Shown piece after piece: positions 11,801 to 22,850 of a stretch of DNA of 64,000 nucleotides. Position numbers and translations under genes: made by a program. Each line of letters starts with the position of its first letter. The stretch's first letter is position 1. Source of the DNA: Euphorbia lathyris (taxonomy: Eukaryota > Streptophyta > Magnoliopsida > Malpighiales > Euphorbiaceae); assembly GCF_963576675.1 (NCBI RefSeq), contig NC_088915.1:191001-255000 (forward strand), read 5' to 3'. The notes under the pieces were generated by a model, which was not told the DNA's origin, did no database searches, and worked only from the letters and a program-made list of their open reading frames with translations.

Positions 11801-13342
11801 GTACTCCCCTATCTCAAGAGGGACCTTACATCTTTGAGTGACCTTCATTGCTCCGACATCCTTGATCCACCCCACACTATACGGACTAGGGTGCGCCTCA
11901 AGCTCCAATCCAAACCTCTTGGCAGCGGTATCACTAATAATGTTCTCTTGGCTCCCACTATCAATGATCACATTGCACTTCACCCCTTGCACTAGACATC
12001 GGGTTCGGAACAATTGGTGTCGTTGATCCGAAGCTATTCGACTTGAGACTAGGAGCCTCCTCACTACGTGTATGGCATGGCCCCCATCATACTCTTCCCC
12101 ATACTCATCCTCAACGGGATCACAACAAACATCCCCCTCGTCATCATAGTCCTCGTCATCCTCATACCGCTCAACCATATTGGCACTTCTTCTCTTGGGG
12201 CACTCGTTGGAACGGTGGCCCGGCTCGTTGCATCGGAAGCACTTGAATGGAGCCAGTTTAGCATAAGGGTTGTTACCCCTAGGGGGTTGTGTCGCCTTAA
12301 AAGGCCTCACATCTCCGCTAGGTGCTCTTCCCGTACTTGGCGCTTTGGGGTCGCTTGAACTTGCGATTCCTTTACCCTTATCAATCCCCTTGGGAGCTCC
12401 TCTCCCTCCATAGGTACTCTCGGTTCCAGCCCTTCTATAACCTTCTCGACCCCTCAAACTCAGTTGTGCTTCGGCCTTCAATGCCAAGTTACGAGCATCT
12501 TGCACCCGAATGACCATTTGCGTCCCAATCCGATCTTGGATGTTGTACCTCAATCCTTCAAGATACCTTGAAGTCTTTTGGCTTTCGGTTTCCGACAAGT
12601 TAGCCCTTGCCGAAAGCCGCAAGAACTCTGAGGTGTACTCCTGCACACTTCTAGCGCCTTGAGAACAATTCCGATAGGAACTGTAGATGTACTGCTCATA
12701 ATCGGGTGGTAGAAACCGTTCCCGCAACATCGACTTCATCCTCAACCAAGACCTAATCGGTTCCCTTCCACCTCTTCTTCTCCCTTCCTTAACATTATCC
12801 CACCAAACTGACGCTCCTCCTTTCAATCGGTAAGCAACTAGACGAACCTTCCTATCTTCCGGTATTCCCGAATAATCAAAGAACCGCTCCACTTCTAGCA
12901 GCCAATCAAGGAAGCCCTCTATATCAAGTTCTCCCCCAAATGAAGGTAAGTCCACTTTCAGTTTGAAAGCGTCATCCCGCTCAAAGTTACCACCACACTC
13001 CCTTCTCATATTCGGCTCTCTAACATATCCGCCTCTCCCATTACCTCGGCCTTCATACGGATCATTCAAACCCACATTTTCTCTCTCGCTACCACCTATA
13101 ACATCATTATGCACAATATCCATATTCCCGGCACGCACATGCGCGGGACCAACAACATCATTCACATGCACATCATGTCTAGGCCTACCATTCATGGCAT
13201 TTTCATCAATTCTAATCCCCATATTCCTAGCAATCCTAGGCATATCATAATCATCAAAGAACTCCCCATCACTATCACTATCCACATTTCTAATGGTTAT
13301 GGGATTAGTCCGCCTTACCTTTTGAACCCGAGGGTCCATCAC
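8426..13342 (-). CDS. gypsy gag-pol polyprotein, 1638 codons open, ending inside the 3' LTR
   Basis: Domains in order are a retrotransposon gag domain (about 125-255), zinc knuckle CX2CX4HX4C (C368, C371, H376, C381), and a protease with active-site DSG (D461). The reverse transcriptase (about 660-860) has YFDD at 810-813. RNase H (about 953-1068) has D958, E997, D1021 and D1065. The integrase has an HHCC zinc domain (H1142, H1149, C1179, C1182) and a complete catalytic triad D1211, D1272, E1308 with D-35-E spacing. No chromodomain is evident; a GDEVMVYL...KYGPF module occupies about 1421-1480. The frame crosses the PPT into the 3' LTR at about residue 1506, so about 132 C-terminal residues are LTR-encoded. 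All catalytic residues are present. The first possible in-frame ATG is near 13339; the natural start is upstream, behind a stop codon. Confidence 0.93.
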   Translation of the reverse strand: MMDPRVQKVRRTNPITIRNVDSDSDGEFFDDYDMPRIARNMGIRIDENAMNGRPRHDVHVNDVVGPAHVRAGNMDIVHNDVIGGSERENVGLNDPYEGRGNGRGGYVREPNMRRECGGNFERDDAFKLKVDLPSFGGELDIEGFLDWLLEVERFFDYSGIPEDRKVRLVAYRLKGGASVWWDNVKEGRRRGGREPIRSWLRMKSMLRERFLPPDYEQYIYSSYRNCSQGARSVQEYTSEFLRLSARANLSETESQKTSRYLEGLRYNIQDRIGTQMVIRVQDARNLALKAEAQLSLRGREGYRRAGTESTYGGRGAPKGIDKGKGIASSSDPKAPSTGRAPSGDVRPFKATQPPRGNNPYAKLAPFKCFRCNEPGHRSNECPKRRSANMVERYEDDEDYDDEGDVCCDPVEDEYGEEYDGGHAIHVVRRLLVSSRIASDQRHQLFRTRCLVQGVKCNVIIDSGSQENIISDTAAKRFGLELEAHPSPYSVGWIKDVGAMKVTQRCKVPLEIGEYRDEVYCDVVEMDACHLLLGRPWQFDRDATHAGRKNTYRFMKDGIRYVLTPLSGEPTDKGKSTLIVCPTHKAFINECEESQTVYVVMVKASPPTKSVGSETEEVPEEVGRLLNEFRDVFLEELPDGLPPLRDIQHHIDLVSGASLPSLPHYRMSPKESEVMKEKVDELIKMGYVRESMSPCAVPALLTPKKDGSWRMCVDSRAINKITIRYKFPIPRLDDMLDQLSGSKVFLKIDLRSGYHQIRIKAGDEWKMAFKTRDGLYEWLVMPFGMTNAPSTFMRLMNQVLHPVIGKFVVVYFDDILIHSKTLEENVEHLRTVLTLLRENQLFANTKKCDFVMESLVFLGYVVGGSGIRVDEEKVRAIREWPTPKTVGDIRSFHGLATFYRRFIRNFSAIVAPMTECLKKGRGFKWEDEQENSFALIKEKLSTAPVLAFPDFEKLFKVECDASGVGVGGVLMQEKRPIAYFSEKLCDSRQKWATYNKELYAVVRALKTWEHYLIGKEFMLYTDHQALKYLGSQKQIRSSMHARWSAFVDKFPYRLLHKSGQQNKVADALSRRVALMKTVALELTDFEHIKGEYEDDTDFSIEWEKCRTGTEEGGYQLVDGFLMKGSQLCLPHTSIRERVIRELHGGVLGGHFGRDKTLEAVSSRYFWPKMRKDVAYIVERCENCQGSKGHTTNAGLRMHLPIPETIWEDLSMDFILGLPRTQRGMDSIFVVVDRFSKMAHFIPCRKTNDATAIAKLFFREVVRLHGVPKSIVSDRDTKFVSHFWRTLWAILGTTLKFSTTAHPQMDGQTEVVNRTLGNLLRSKCRDRPKMWDYVIAQAEFAYNSAVSSTTGKSPFEVVYTKAPNHSLDLGEIPKVEEKSVAARNLANDYYLMHQEVRNSIEKKNSKNKAKVDEHRRDVQFKVGDEVMVYLGKERIMHAPSSKLRPRKYGPFRITKKMSANAYQLTLPNWLGKMSSSFNVHDLSLWKPEGTLPTKVTEAGPDSFEEGENDEGILSLSPSPELLEATRENPLKESKERPKIENTRGVSNLTQGVGMVVLDERPGQLVTRGASFATRGVIGHMKQEKFQEVKHAGRNPWTPRVDSTPLVCQFLEPHNAGLGPQDASRDTEQPSQELSNAGHIP
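8826..8838 (-). other. polypurine tract of the CRM-type element
   Basis: Minus strand AAGAAGGGGAGAA lies directly before the 3' LTR start TGATGAGGGC. The coding frame runs through it. Confidence 0.85.
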
Positions 13343-13627
13343 TTGTGGTGCATAGGTTATCCGTGGTGGTGGTGTTGGTTGCCTTTCAAGTAGACGGTGG
13401 GTTTGTTCTTCTTGTCTCCGATGAGGCTCTCCGGCGGGTTGGATTTGACTATTCCGAAACTCAAGAATAAGTCTCTCCGTATCTAGACGTCTTTCTCTTC
13501 ATTCCGTTTCTTGCCTCTCTTCCAACTCACTCATCTTGTCATTTATGGCTTTCAAGCTTGATTCTAGAGCTTCAAGCCTTTGTTCTTGAGTTCCAATGGT
13601 GTCGGTGGTGATACGTGGTTGAACCAT
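13343..13627 (-). pseudogene. N-terminal start of the CRM-type gag, cut off by one TGA
   Basis: The likely original ATG is at 13627-13625, about 37 bp after the PBS. It begins a frame with a coiled-coil-like stretch (EQRLEALESSLKAINDKMSE). A single TGA at 13501-13499, in a position that reads naturally as Trp, separates it from the 1638-codon frame in the same phase. After the stop the frame is open into the main polyprotein. This is the only disabling lesion I found in the element. Confidence 0.75.
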
Positions 13628-13663
13628 CTCCGAGAAGAAGTCTTCGATCAAGGAAAACGACTC

Positions 13664-13676
13664 GGCTCTGATACCA
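13664..13676 (-). other. primer-binding site (initiator Met tRNA) of the CRM-type element
   Basis: Minus strand TGGTATCAGAGCC lies 2 bp inside the 5' LTR end (13679). It is complementary to initiator Met tRNA. Confidence 0.93.
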
Positions 13677-13678
13677 AC

Positions 13679-14531
13679 TGATGTAGGGTGAAATCGACTG
13701 AGGATTTTAATCTTAAATCTACAAAGAATGCAATCTTCTCAAGCTATACTTGAAGGTTGAGTTAACCCAAAGGATAGAAATCCAAGCTCTCAAGGAGGCT
13801 ATAAGTTTAATTCTTCAAAAGTTGAGAACATTACAAAACATGGGAGTTTAAATACTATCCCTCAAATCAAAGAGAAAGACCCAAAAGCCTATGAATAGGG
13901 TTTTGGTTAACACTTGGCTAAGAGGGTAAAATAGGGAGAATGGTAGTCTAGTAAATAAGTCATAGTGGCAATACAGTAAATAAGGTGTCACAGAAATGGT
14001 CCCCCAATGTAAGAACTTGGAGGAGAAGTAGTCTCCAGGTCATGATACGCCCCGCGTATCGGATCTTACGCCCCGCGTGAAAAGGCTCCTGGACTTCAGG
14101 AGGTTGGCTCGAGTTCAGTACGCGAGGCGTCCTGCGGAATATGCCCCGCGTTAGAAAGCTTCTGACTTGGTTGCTCGGTGTCACGCGAGGCGTCCTGTGG
14201 ACCACGCCCCGCGTTATGAGGTTCCAGGAACTGGCAGACCAGCGGAGTGGAATCTACGCGGGGCGTCCAAGGGTTGCGCCCTGCGTGTTTAACCTCCTGG
14301 AACTTTTCTTGCTTCATGTGACCAATCACGCCCCGCGTGGCAAAGGATGCGCCCCGTGTCACCAACTGACCTGGTCTTTCATCCAAGACCACCATTCCCA
14401 CGCCTTGCGTCAGGTTGGACACGCCCCGCGTGTTCTCTATTTTGGGTCGTTCCTTGCTCTCTTTGAGTGGGTTCTCCCGGGTGGCCTCTAGTAGTTCCGG
14501 ACTCGGGCTTAGGGATAAGATGCCCTCATCA
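13679..14531 (-). repeat. 5' LTR of the CRM-type element
   Basis: It is the same length as the 3' LTR with about 8 visible substitutions and no visible indel. It borders the PBS on one side and the TAATG duplication plus copia RNase H sequence on the other. It should hold the promoter for the minus-strand genomic RNA; I did not recognise a clear TATA box. Confidence 0.93.
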
Positions 14532-14536
14532 TAATG

Positions 14537-15656
14537 CTTGGATGCATTATGAGACCGTGGTTCCTTTGCTTGCGCAATGGCTCCATTTTTATCACAGTAC
14601 AGTGTCATGGGATTGACAATGTCAGGCACCACACCTAGTTCTGTAATGAACTTTCTAATCCAAACCGCTTCCTTTGCTGCTTCCGCAGCTGCGATATACT
14701 CTGAATCGGTCGTAGAGAAAGCTACGCTTCCTTGCTTGGAACTCTTCCAACTGACCGTGCCCCCATTCAAGATAAACAGGTATCCTGATTGGGATTTATA
14801 ATCATTCTCATCTGTGAGATGACTTGCGTCTGAAAATCCTTCTATTTTCAGATCACATTCTCCATACACTAGGAACATATCTTTAGTTCTTCTCAAGTAC
14901 TTAATGTTCTTGACAGCAATCCAATGCTCGTCTCCCAGATTCCCTTGGTAACGACTCGTTACAGATAACACGAACGCTACGTCAGGTCTAGTGCATAGCA
15001 ATCGAACCGATTGCGCTGGCGTACGGGACTACAGCCATGCGTCGTTTATCATCATCGGTTTTAGGACATTGATGATTGTTTAACTTTACTCCATGTAACA
15101 TGGGTAAGTTACCTTGTTTCGATTCAAGCATGCTAAACCGGTTTAGCACCTTTTCAATGTATGTAGCCTGTGAAAGACCAAGCAGTCTTCTCGATCTATC
15201 TCTATAGATCTTTATACCAAGTATATAAGCTGCTTCACCAAGGTCTTTCATTCAGAAGTTACCGGATAACCATACTTTCACTGACTGTAAGAGAGCAACG
15301 TCATTTCCCATTAATAATATATCGTCCACATATAGTATGAGAAATGCTATAGAGCTCTCACTTGCTTTCTTGTAAATGCAAGCGTCTTCGCAATTTTGTT
15401 CAAAACCAAATTGTTTTATGGTTTCGTCAAAACGCTTATTCCAGCTTCTAGATGCTTGCTTGATTCCATAAATGGATCTCTGAAGTTTGCAAACTTTATT
15501 TGCATCCTTCGATATGAAACCTTCAGGCTGCATCATATATACATCCTCAAGTAGGTTTCCATTTAGGAAAGCTGTTTTCACATCCATTTGCCAAATCTCA
15601 TAATCGTAGTGAGCGGCAATTGCAAGCATGATTCTGATTGATTTGGACATAGCCAC
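14537..15656 (-). pseudogene. copia reverse transcriptase and RNase H, broken in three pieces
   Basis: RT motifs are QMDVKTAFLNG and LYVDDILLMG (the YVDD active site, 15300s). A TGA replaces an expected residue in SGNF*MKDLGEA (about 15252). A small deletion at about 15000, before LCTRPDV, shifts the frame. RNase H follows with FSDASHLTDEN, STTDSEYIAAAEA and LYCDKNGAIAQAKEP, then hits the CRM insertion at 14531. The frame happens to run on through the CRM LTR to 14096, which makes a 301-codon chimeric ORF. Confidence 0.9.
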
Positions 15657-17348
15657 AGGAGAGAAAGTTTTGTCATAATCGATTCCTTGCTTCTAACGAT
15701 ATCCTTTCGCTACTAACCTAGATTTGTAGGTGCTAACCTTTCCATCCATGTCTGTCTTCTTTTTGAAGATCCACCTGCACCCAATGGGTATTATCCCTTC
15801 GGGTGGATCAACCAACGTCCACACTTGGTTAGTATACATGGAATCCATTTCAGAATCCATGGCCTCAAGCCATGCTTTAGAATCTGGACTAGTAAGAGCC
15901 TCTTCGTAGTTTTCGGGTTCGTCGTCTAACATGGGAACCTCATTATCATCTCCCACTAGAAAACCATATCTAATTGGGAGTTCACGAACTCTTTGTGATC
16001 TACGAATAGGTGGCACTAGAGTCTCATCTAATGGGACTCCTTCGGGTACCTCAACCGCCTCTGTTGTTTCAGTCGGTGTTTCTTCTTCTTGAACTTCGTC
16101 AAGTTCAATCATGCTTCCCTTTTGTGTTTCTTCGAGAAACTCTTTCTCTAAGAAGGTTGCGTGCTTGGATATGATTACTTTCTGATCATCTGGATGATAG
16201 AAGTAATATCCCATAGTTTCCTTAGGGTATCCAATGAAGAAACATTTATCAGATTTCGAATCTAGTTTGTCGGACACAATGCGTTTGACAAAGGCTGAAC
16301 AACCCCATATTCTCATAAATGAAAACACGGGTTTCCTACCAACGAACAATTCATATGGTGTGGAACTAGCGGATTTAGTTGGTACTCGATTTAGGGTGAA
16401 GAGGGCAGTTTCTAAGGCATAGCCCCAGAACGTCTTTGGAAGTAAGGCCATGCTCATCATGGATCGTACCATATCTAATAGGGTACGGTTTCTCCTCTCG
16501 GACACACCATTGTGTTGTGGTGTATAGGGAGGTGTCCATTGTGAGCATATCCCACATTCAGTTAGATAATTCAGAAAATCATCTGAAAGATATTCGCCAC
16601 CTCGATCAGATCGAAGCGTCTTTATTTTCTTTCCTAATTGATTTTCTACTTCATTCTTGAAGCATTTGAATTTCTCAAAAGCTTCTGACTTGTGCTTCAT
16701 CAAGTAGATGTAACCATATCGGGTATGGTCATCTATGAAGCTTATGAAGAATCTGAATCCTCCTCTTGCTTGGACTGACATAGGACCACATACATCTGAA
16801 TGAATGAGTCCTAGAGTGTCTGATACACGCTCACCTTTATTGCTAAAGGGTGTCTTTGTCATTTTACCTTTTAAACATGATTCGCATGTTTCCAATAATT
16901 CGGGATCGATTGGATCTATAAGCCCATCTGAATGTAGCTTTAGCATGCGTCTCTTGTTTATGTGGCCTAAACGACGATGCCACAAGTAAGTTGAATTATC
17001 TAGCTTATGTCTTTTGGTATCAATTGCAAAAGCAGGAATTTTGTTATCTAACACATAAATCCCATTTTGTGAAATTCCTGAAAAATAAAAGATCGAATCT
17101 TTATAAAAATTGCAACTCTTGTCTTTTATTGAAATATGAAAACCGTCGTCAACAAGACGGCTAATTAGAAATAATATTTCTAGATATTCCTGGAATATCC
17201 TCAGGCTGCATCCGGTATCAAGTACCAAAAGATTCAGACTGTGAAATTTCAATATAAAACATACCAGATGTTGAAGTCCCAGCTTCTTCCCCTTTTGAGG
17301 AAGGCTAGGTACACCAACATTTTCTTTTCCAATGCCCGTCTTTACCAC
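15657..17348 (-). pseudogene. copia protease remnant, integrase and linker to RT
   Basis: The protease retains only LVLDTGCS followed by unrelated residues, so part of it is deleted. The integrase is complete: HHCC (LWHRRLGH ... CESCLKG), Asp in LIHSDVCGP, Asp in LRSDRGGEY and Glu in NGVSERRNRT. The C-terminal linker contains the copia signature RRSQRVRELP. A TAG after LVAKGYR (about 15693-15695) ends the frame at the RT entry; the expected continuation KQGIDYDKTFSPVA is visible in the same phase. Confidence 0.9.
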
Positions 17349-18094
17349 AGAAGTGGCACTCTTCTTTGGGCTTCTTCACTTCCTTTCCCCTAGCTTTGTA
17401 GGGCACGACTTTCTTACCTTTCTTGGGATAATTAGGATTGGGATAGCTCCCTTTCCTTTTCTTTGATCCCTCAATGACAAAAGCCGGTATGGCTTTGTCT
17501 TTCTTCATATTGGGCTCAACTGACTTGAGCATATTTGCAAGCTCTTCAAGAGAGGTTTGCAAGTCATTCATCTGATAGTTCATAATAAACTATGAATAAC
17601 TTTATGGGAGGGATTGAAGAATTAAGTCTATACTTAATTCGTTATCCATCGCAAATCCAATACTAGAAAGTTTGGTAATGTAGCCAATCATCTTGACACA
17701 ATGTGTCATGACAGATGTGCCCTCTTGCATCATACTACGATATAGCAACTTGGATATCTCATAGCATTCGCACCTGGTTTGTTTCCCAAACAATTCCTTT
17801 AGGTGCATGATGATGGAATATGCATCCATTTCCTCATGTTGCCTTTGTAATTCCGGTGTCATCGATGCAAGTATGATGCATCCGGCATGATCATCATCAG
17901 CCTTATGCTTCTGGTAAGCATCAATTTCCTCAATGGGAGCATCATCAGCAGGGAGAGGGGGTATCGATGTATCAAGTACATACCCTATTTTATCGAACTT
18001 CAAAACAATTTTGAGGTTACGAAACCAGTCGGTGAAGTTTGAACCATTCAATTTGTTATCGGTAAGAATGTTTTGCAGATTGGTTTTAGTCATG
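17305..18094 (-). pseudogene. copia gag with zinc knuckle, interrupted by a stop
   Basis: The likely start is the ATG at 18093 (MTKTNLQNILTDNKLNG, the usual 'N-x-L-x-G-x-N/F-x-x-W' opening of copia gag). The first part ends LILQSLP at 17602. The second part (17583-17305) carries the zinc knuckle CHFCGKDGHWKRKC. A short region between them is out of frame. This gag belongs to the 5.7-18.9 kb element. Confidence 0.85.
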
Positions 18095-18940
18095 ATTATA
18101 AGAGTGGGTTTAATTAAACCTGAGAGTGAGAAAGAGTAAACGTATGTCATTCATTTGCTTAAAGTATATCAATCTAAAATTATAGGCCTTTTAGTTTATT
18201 TTAGATTGCTCCCACTATTTTTCCAAATTAATAGCCCTCCATATTAATTCGAAGAATTTCACAAATCCTTTAGCGAGCTAGGATCCTAACTCCTGAGATT
18301 TCGCCTTGAGTTTACTCAACAAGCTAGTCTCATTCATTAGGTAGATTCATGTAATCAATCACATCTTTAATGTGATTCCTAGGTTATTGGGTTACTAACC
18401 ACATTAGTAACTAATATGCTATTCATATTAATCCCAACCGTCTTGCCCATTAGTTTATGACAACATGAGTTTACTCATCCAATTATCATAATCTAATTTA
18501 AGTATTACCCCATATTCATGAAAAATGATTTTTGATAATTCAGGTGTTACCGAAAGGACCCCGAGCTTGAGTTTACTCAACAACCCAAAGGACCTCAGCA
18601 CTGCCGGCTGAATTATAATATTAGGGAGGGGCAACCGATATTAATAACTTGTTTATTTACTTAACTTTTTAATGAGGGATTTTATTTTAGGTCTCATAAT
18701 CTAACTTAGTCTTGATTTGCTTTAGCATACATCAGACACATACATTCACATACATTGGCGTTATGGACATATCATCTAAATTATTCCGTCGAGCCAGAGA
18801 CGGAATAAAAGGGCAAACCTAAGGAAATACTAACTATTACATATTTCTCTTTAGGTCCTCCGTCTTCTCCATGGGGCCTTGAAATTACATATTAATTTCT
18901 ATACTACTAAAGAAAACTTCAATTGAATTGAAGGGAATTA
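18095..18940 (-). other. untranslated leader of the copia element, no gene
   Basis: About 850 bp of AT-rich sequence upstream of gag has no reading frame. The phrase 'gagtttactcaacaa' occurs twice (about 18305 and 18570). No PBS or LTR was found. The texture changes abruptly near 18940 to mitochondrial-like DNA, so the element is truncated there. Confidence 0.55.
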
Positions 18941-21900
18941 GATGAGAGGAGAAATGGGGTCGGGAGACGTCAGTAAACCATCTAGTCTAGCTCTTTCTGG
19001 CAACTCGAGTTCACCAATGCCACAACGAATGCGCAATCACCCGACGTTAAGGCACCGATTTAATCTGGTTCAGCGTACGTCCTCGGCGACCGCAAGACTT
19101 GGAGCATGAAGTTTCTGGGCACCCTTCCGCTTCCTATAGGTGCGAATCCTGAGATAGGCCGAAGAGGAGAATAAGTGAAGTCCCGGTAAGCAAGCCTTTC
19201 ACCTCGGGGCTCTACCACTAGCTATGATCAGGTTTGGCTAAATGTCTAGAAAGCCTCGTCCCTACGTTGATTAGAAAGGCGAGTTGGGCGCAACTTCGGA
19301 AAATCCTGATCAAAACTCCAGCTGTTCCCTGGATCTGATTCTCACACCTCCCCATTAGATTGATGAATTGGAAGCGAAATGCTGGAGAAGGAAGGGTGGA
19401 GAAAGATCTATAGAATCTACAACAACTGGGAGACCAGACCTATAAGGAAGGCCTCTTCTTCTTCTCTAGCCCTTGACTTACTTATTAGCCTCCATCTCCG
19501 TATGCCCAAAAAAAGGAAGTCTTTCACTCATAGACTGCCTTAAGTATTCAGCATTTCAGCTGGAGCTCTTGTCGGAACTCATATTTAAGTAGAAAGATCT
19601 ATGGGCTACTTTTGCTTTTTTCGGCACGAAGACCCGAACCATCTTTCTTATATGGTCTGGCCATTAAGGGCTGTGGTCAAATTGACTTGGCGAAGTTTAA
19701 TGGACGCCTTCCATCCGTGACACTATATAGCCCCCAAAAAAGGGATTTCGGGCGGTTTCTATATAAGCCAACGAGTCCACTTTGAGATGGTTAAACACCC
19801 CATCTTCAGTCGTGATTCCCCTTGGTCTAGTCACTGGAGTCGTTTGCCAGGAAAAAAGAGCAGCTTAGGTCAGTCAAGTATCTTTAGTGGATATTCCGTA
19901 GCGTAGCATGATCAGAGTCAATAACTTTCTCCATGCATTGGTCCGGTCAGTCAGAAGAAGGCTTATATCATCTATGCGTGAAACTACGATCATTGCTAAA
20001 AATCCTGGTTCAAATGGCCGGTTTCCCTTCAGGAACGACCGACCCCTGAAAGAGGCAAAAAAGTAGTGTTTTAGCCATAGCGAGATCACCGATTTCCACA
20101 TTTATGACATGTCCCTCGATAAAAAAACAGGAATTAACCATTAAAGAAGAGAGAGTAAGATAGGTACAATTCACTTCCTAATCCACAGGGACAGGGTAAG
20201 GAAGCTAGAACTAGAACAGAAGCACTCAAAGCATACGAATCTGCTTAATCAATTGTTTTTTAATAATCTTCCAAAGCAGATCTTTCAACATCCAAACCAG
20301 ATGAAGGAGAAAGGAGAAGGCTAACCTAACTGTATTCCCAGAATCGAATTGAAAGAGTGTCGAGGTAGGTTTTCCACCTTCTCAACTAGGGACGGCTGAT
20401 AGGACACAAAGCCGTTAAAGATTACGAAGAGAAGGGTGCGTCGGATTGGATAGAGTGTTTTGTTAGCTGAGAAAAAGAGTGGCAGCATTGAATTACCTTT
20501 GGTGCACTAAACTAAAGAGAGTTCCACGAAGGCACTATTGGAGCGAGTTTTCATAAAAACCAAGCTTGCTATTCTAGCTCGGTTTGCTATTTGCTCTTGT
20601 TGTTAGCATCATGATCAGGTTTAGGAGGCGCGAATAAAAGAACCTTTCTTTCGGATTATTCCATCCTATCATCCTTTGTAATGGGTTAACCTCATCACCT
20701 TCATCATCACTTTTCTAAGTGATAGATAGACATGAAGCTTTAATAAGTTTAGGCCTCGTTCACTGTGAGGTATTACCTGTTGGTTTTTGAGGAGAAGTAA
20801 AGTAGAAAAATCCGATTCTGCTACGCGCCTTTTCTTCTGCCACTTATCCTTGCACAGATGTTCTCGAATAAACTAAATGCCGCCGGGGGATATTTTTTTT
20901 AATAAGTAAGTGCCTAGCGCTTTTAAAAGAAAGTAAGTAAAGGAGGTAACAGAGCTAATGAGCCAGCCCTGGACCTTATATAGTGTCAAACCTTGCCCTA
21001 CTTAGGACATACAATTAACAATTTATCCCCCCATAGGCAATCTGTCTCAATTCCACACTTCCCTTACCCAGCTTGAAGTAGGAAGTGAAGTTACTGTCTT
21101 CACTTCAGGGCAATCAGTTTCTTATCTACGACACCTCTTTTACTATTTGTAAATCCCTTCTTAGTTAATGAAAATAGATGTCTCGCCTGTCGAATCTTTA
21201 GCTTAGCCTTAGCCTCGATAGAAATCCCATACATCCCATCCACATCGGAGTCAATAGCAGCCTACTCCGGGCTTATTATACGACAACACTCGCAAAGGTA
21301 AAGTCCTTACTTAAACTTATTAAAGGCTTTAATTCTTCCTTCTGTCGAATTTCTTCCTTTTCTTTTCATGTGCAGCCTTTACTTTATCTTATTATACGAT
21401 AAACTAGTAGGTATTCAATTTCCCTAGTCTAGCCTCAACCATATTTACAAAACTTTTTACCCACGGTTACAAGGGTCCCGAGACAGACAAGTGATGCCAA
21501 AAGCATCAATACTACATACAAGCTTTTCCTCAACCCCATAGCAGCAGACTCCCTGACATCGGGAAAGGGCACTATACATATACAGAACGAGCACTCGAAC
21601 CGATGGAATTGGGCGATTCAGACAATATATAAGGAAACCTAGGGCCCTATGACCCAATCCTTTTGGGATCTGAAAAACATAGTATAGTGTTAGACCTCTC
21701 GTCAAAGGGTGAAGAAAGTATTTTTTCAAACGCGTCATCGACTTACTCTACTCTATCAAGTAAGAGAGAGCGACAAATAATTAGAGCAGGATGTGGAATC
21801 TCCCTCCTATGCATTTTGCACCTACCCCAGGCGTGATCAGTAGAGAATAGAATCTGAAAAAGAAACTGCATTAGGCTTGATTCTGTCATAACGGATATGC

Positions 21901-22621
21901 GGGCAGACCCTGGATTTTAATTTGAAAGATAAGGGTTTCAGCTCAACAGGCGTATATATATAATAAAAATAAAAAAGGCATAAATTCTTTCAAAGTAGCT
22001 AGTAGCTAAACCAGATTCAATTGAGTTGCTTTTCGTCTTTGAATGCCAAGCAAGTCGTCTCCTTCCTTTCAAAAGAACAGTCATTTTTTCTGTTGCCCGA
22101 AATGGCTTGGGTGGGAGCATTTCTTAGTTGGTAAACTCTGTTTTAAGCCGATGTAGTTGCGGCGAGCAAGTAAATTCAAATTCAATAAAAAAGGAAAGTC
22201 CCATCCCCAGATCGAGGGTACGAAAGATAGCCATTCTTCACATCTCTCAAGGCAGAAAGACAGTCAGTCCGAGACTACTATTAATAAGACTCAGAGCTAT
22301 ACCCTACGCATTCCGTCTATTGCCTTCTAAGGCTAAAGAGCTTCCTCGATAACGAGCCGAGCTTCACTTCCTTTTCTTAGCAATTAGATCTCTTCCCCCC
22401 AGGTGCTATTCTTCTTGGTGGCTGCTTGAAAGCCTTGGAAGCTTGTGCTCCACTAAACAGGGCATCTCATGATAGTTCCATACAAAACAATCTCTGTTCC
22501 CTTTACCAATCAACCATTTACTGTAAGTAAACACAAATGGAAGTTGATCCTTCACCATTCTCCAGCAATGAGTGGCATAGCTAGGGCAGGGCTTCTTTTT
22601 CAGACATGTGCCCAATCAGAA

Positions 22622-22850
22622 AAACGGAAGCTCTCAAATTCTATCTAAACTGTTGTCTGATAGATTGGCCCGAATTTATGAACAAACGGGCTTTGTTCCT
22701 GGCCGTAATATTGTTGAAAATATTGCCCTTGCCTGCTGCGGATATTGAAAAGCATTATGGTTTGGACATTGGCAAAGTTGATATGCAAAAGGCTTACGTG
22801 TCTCTTGGGACTTCCTATTGGATGTTTTAGCTAAGTTTGCTTTCTCATCT
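22622..22850 (+). pseudogene. LINE (non-LTR) reverse transcriptase scrap
   Basis: Translated with small frame adjustments, this stretch gives KILSKLLSDRLARI, QTGFVPGRNIVENI and, after a gap, a VDMQKAY ... VSWDFLLDVLAKF segment. These are the conserved motifs at the start of plant LINE reverse transcriptases (LxxRL, FxxGRxIxxNI, DxxKAYDxVxWxFL). The Asp after KAY is lost, and only about 75 codons remain. It lies inside the mitochondrial-like block. Confidence 0.75.

Larger units (their letters stand above)
7973..14531 (-). mobile_element. Ty3/gypsy element of CRM (centromeric retrotransposon) type, nearly complete
   Basis: A 6559-bp element with two 853-bp LTRs (7973-8825 and 13679-14531) is flanked by a perfect 5-bp duplication TAATG (7968-7972, 14532-14536). 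On the minus strand each LTR starts TGATGAGGGC and ends CCTACATCA. PBS and PPT are intact. By eye the two LTRs differ at about 8 positions, about 99% identity, so the insertion is young relative to its surroundings. The CRM assignment is inferred from the TGATG LTR start, the Met PBS, an integrase C-terminus without an obvious chromodomain, and the polyprotein reading into the 3' LTR, a known trait of one CRM group. A phylogeny would be needed to confirm the clade. Confidence 0.92.
5715..18940 (-). mobile_element. Ty1/copia element with about 2-kb LTR, split by a CRM gypsy insertion; 5' LTR missing
   Basis: Minus-strand order is leader (18940-18095), gag (18094-17305), integrase and RT (17348-15001), RNase H (15000-14537), the CRM insertion (14531-7973), the RNase H C-terminus (7967-7796), PPT (7794-7782) and 3' LTR (7781 to about 5715). 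The two RNase H halves meet across the TAATG duplication that flanks the CRM element. The 5' LTR and PBS are absent; the leader runs into mitochondrial-like DNA near 18940. Stops and a small deletion in pol show the copy is dead. Confidence 0.85.

Noticed and set aside
10368..13393. Several plus-strand frames of 60-100 codons under the gypsy polyprotein.
   Set aside because: They are antisense shadows of the 1638-codon gag-pol and have no recognisable domains.
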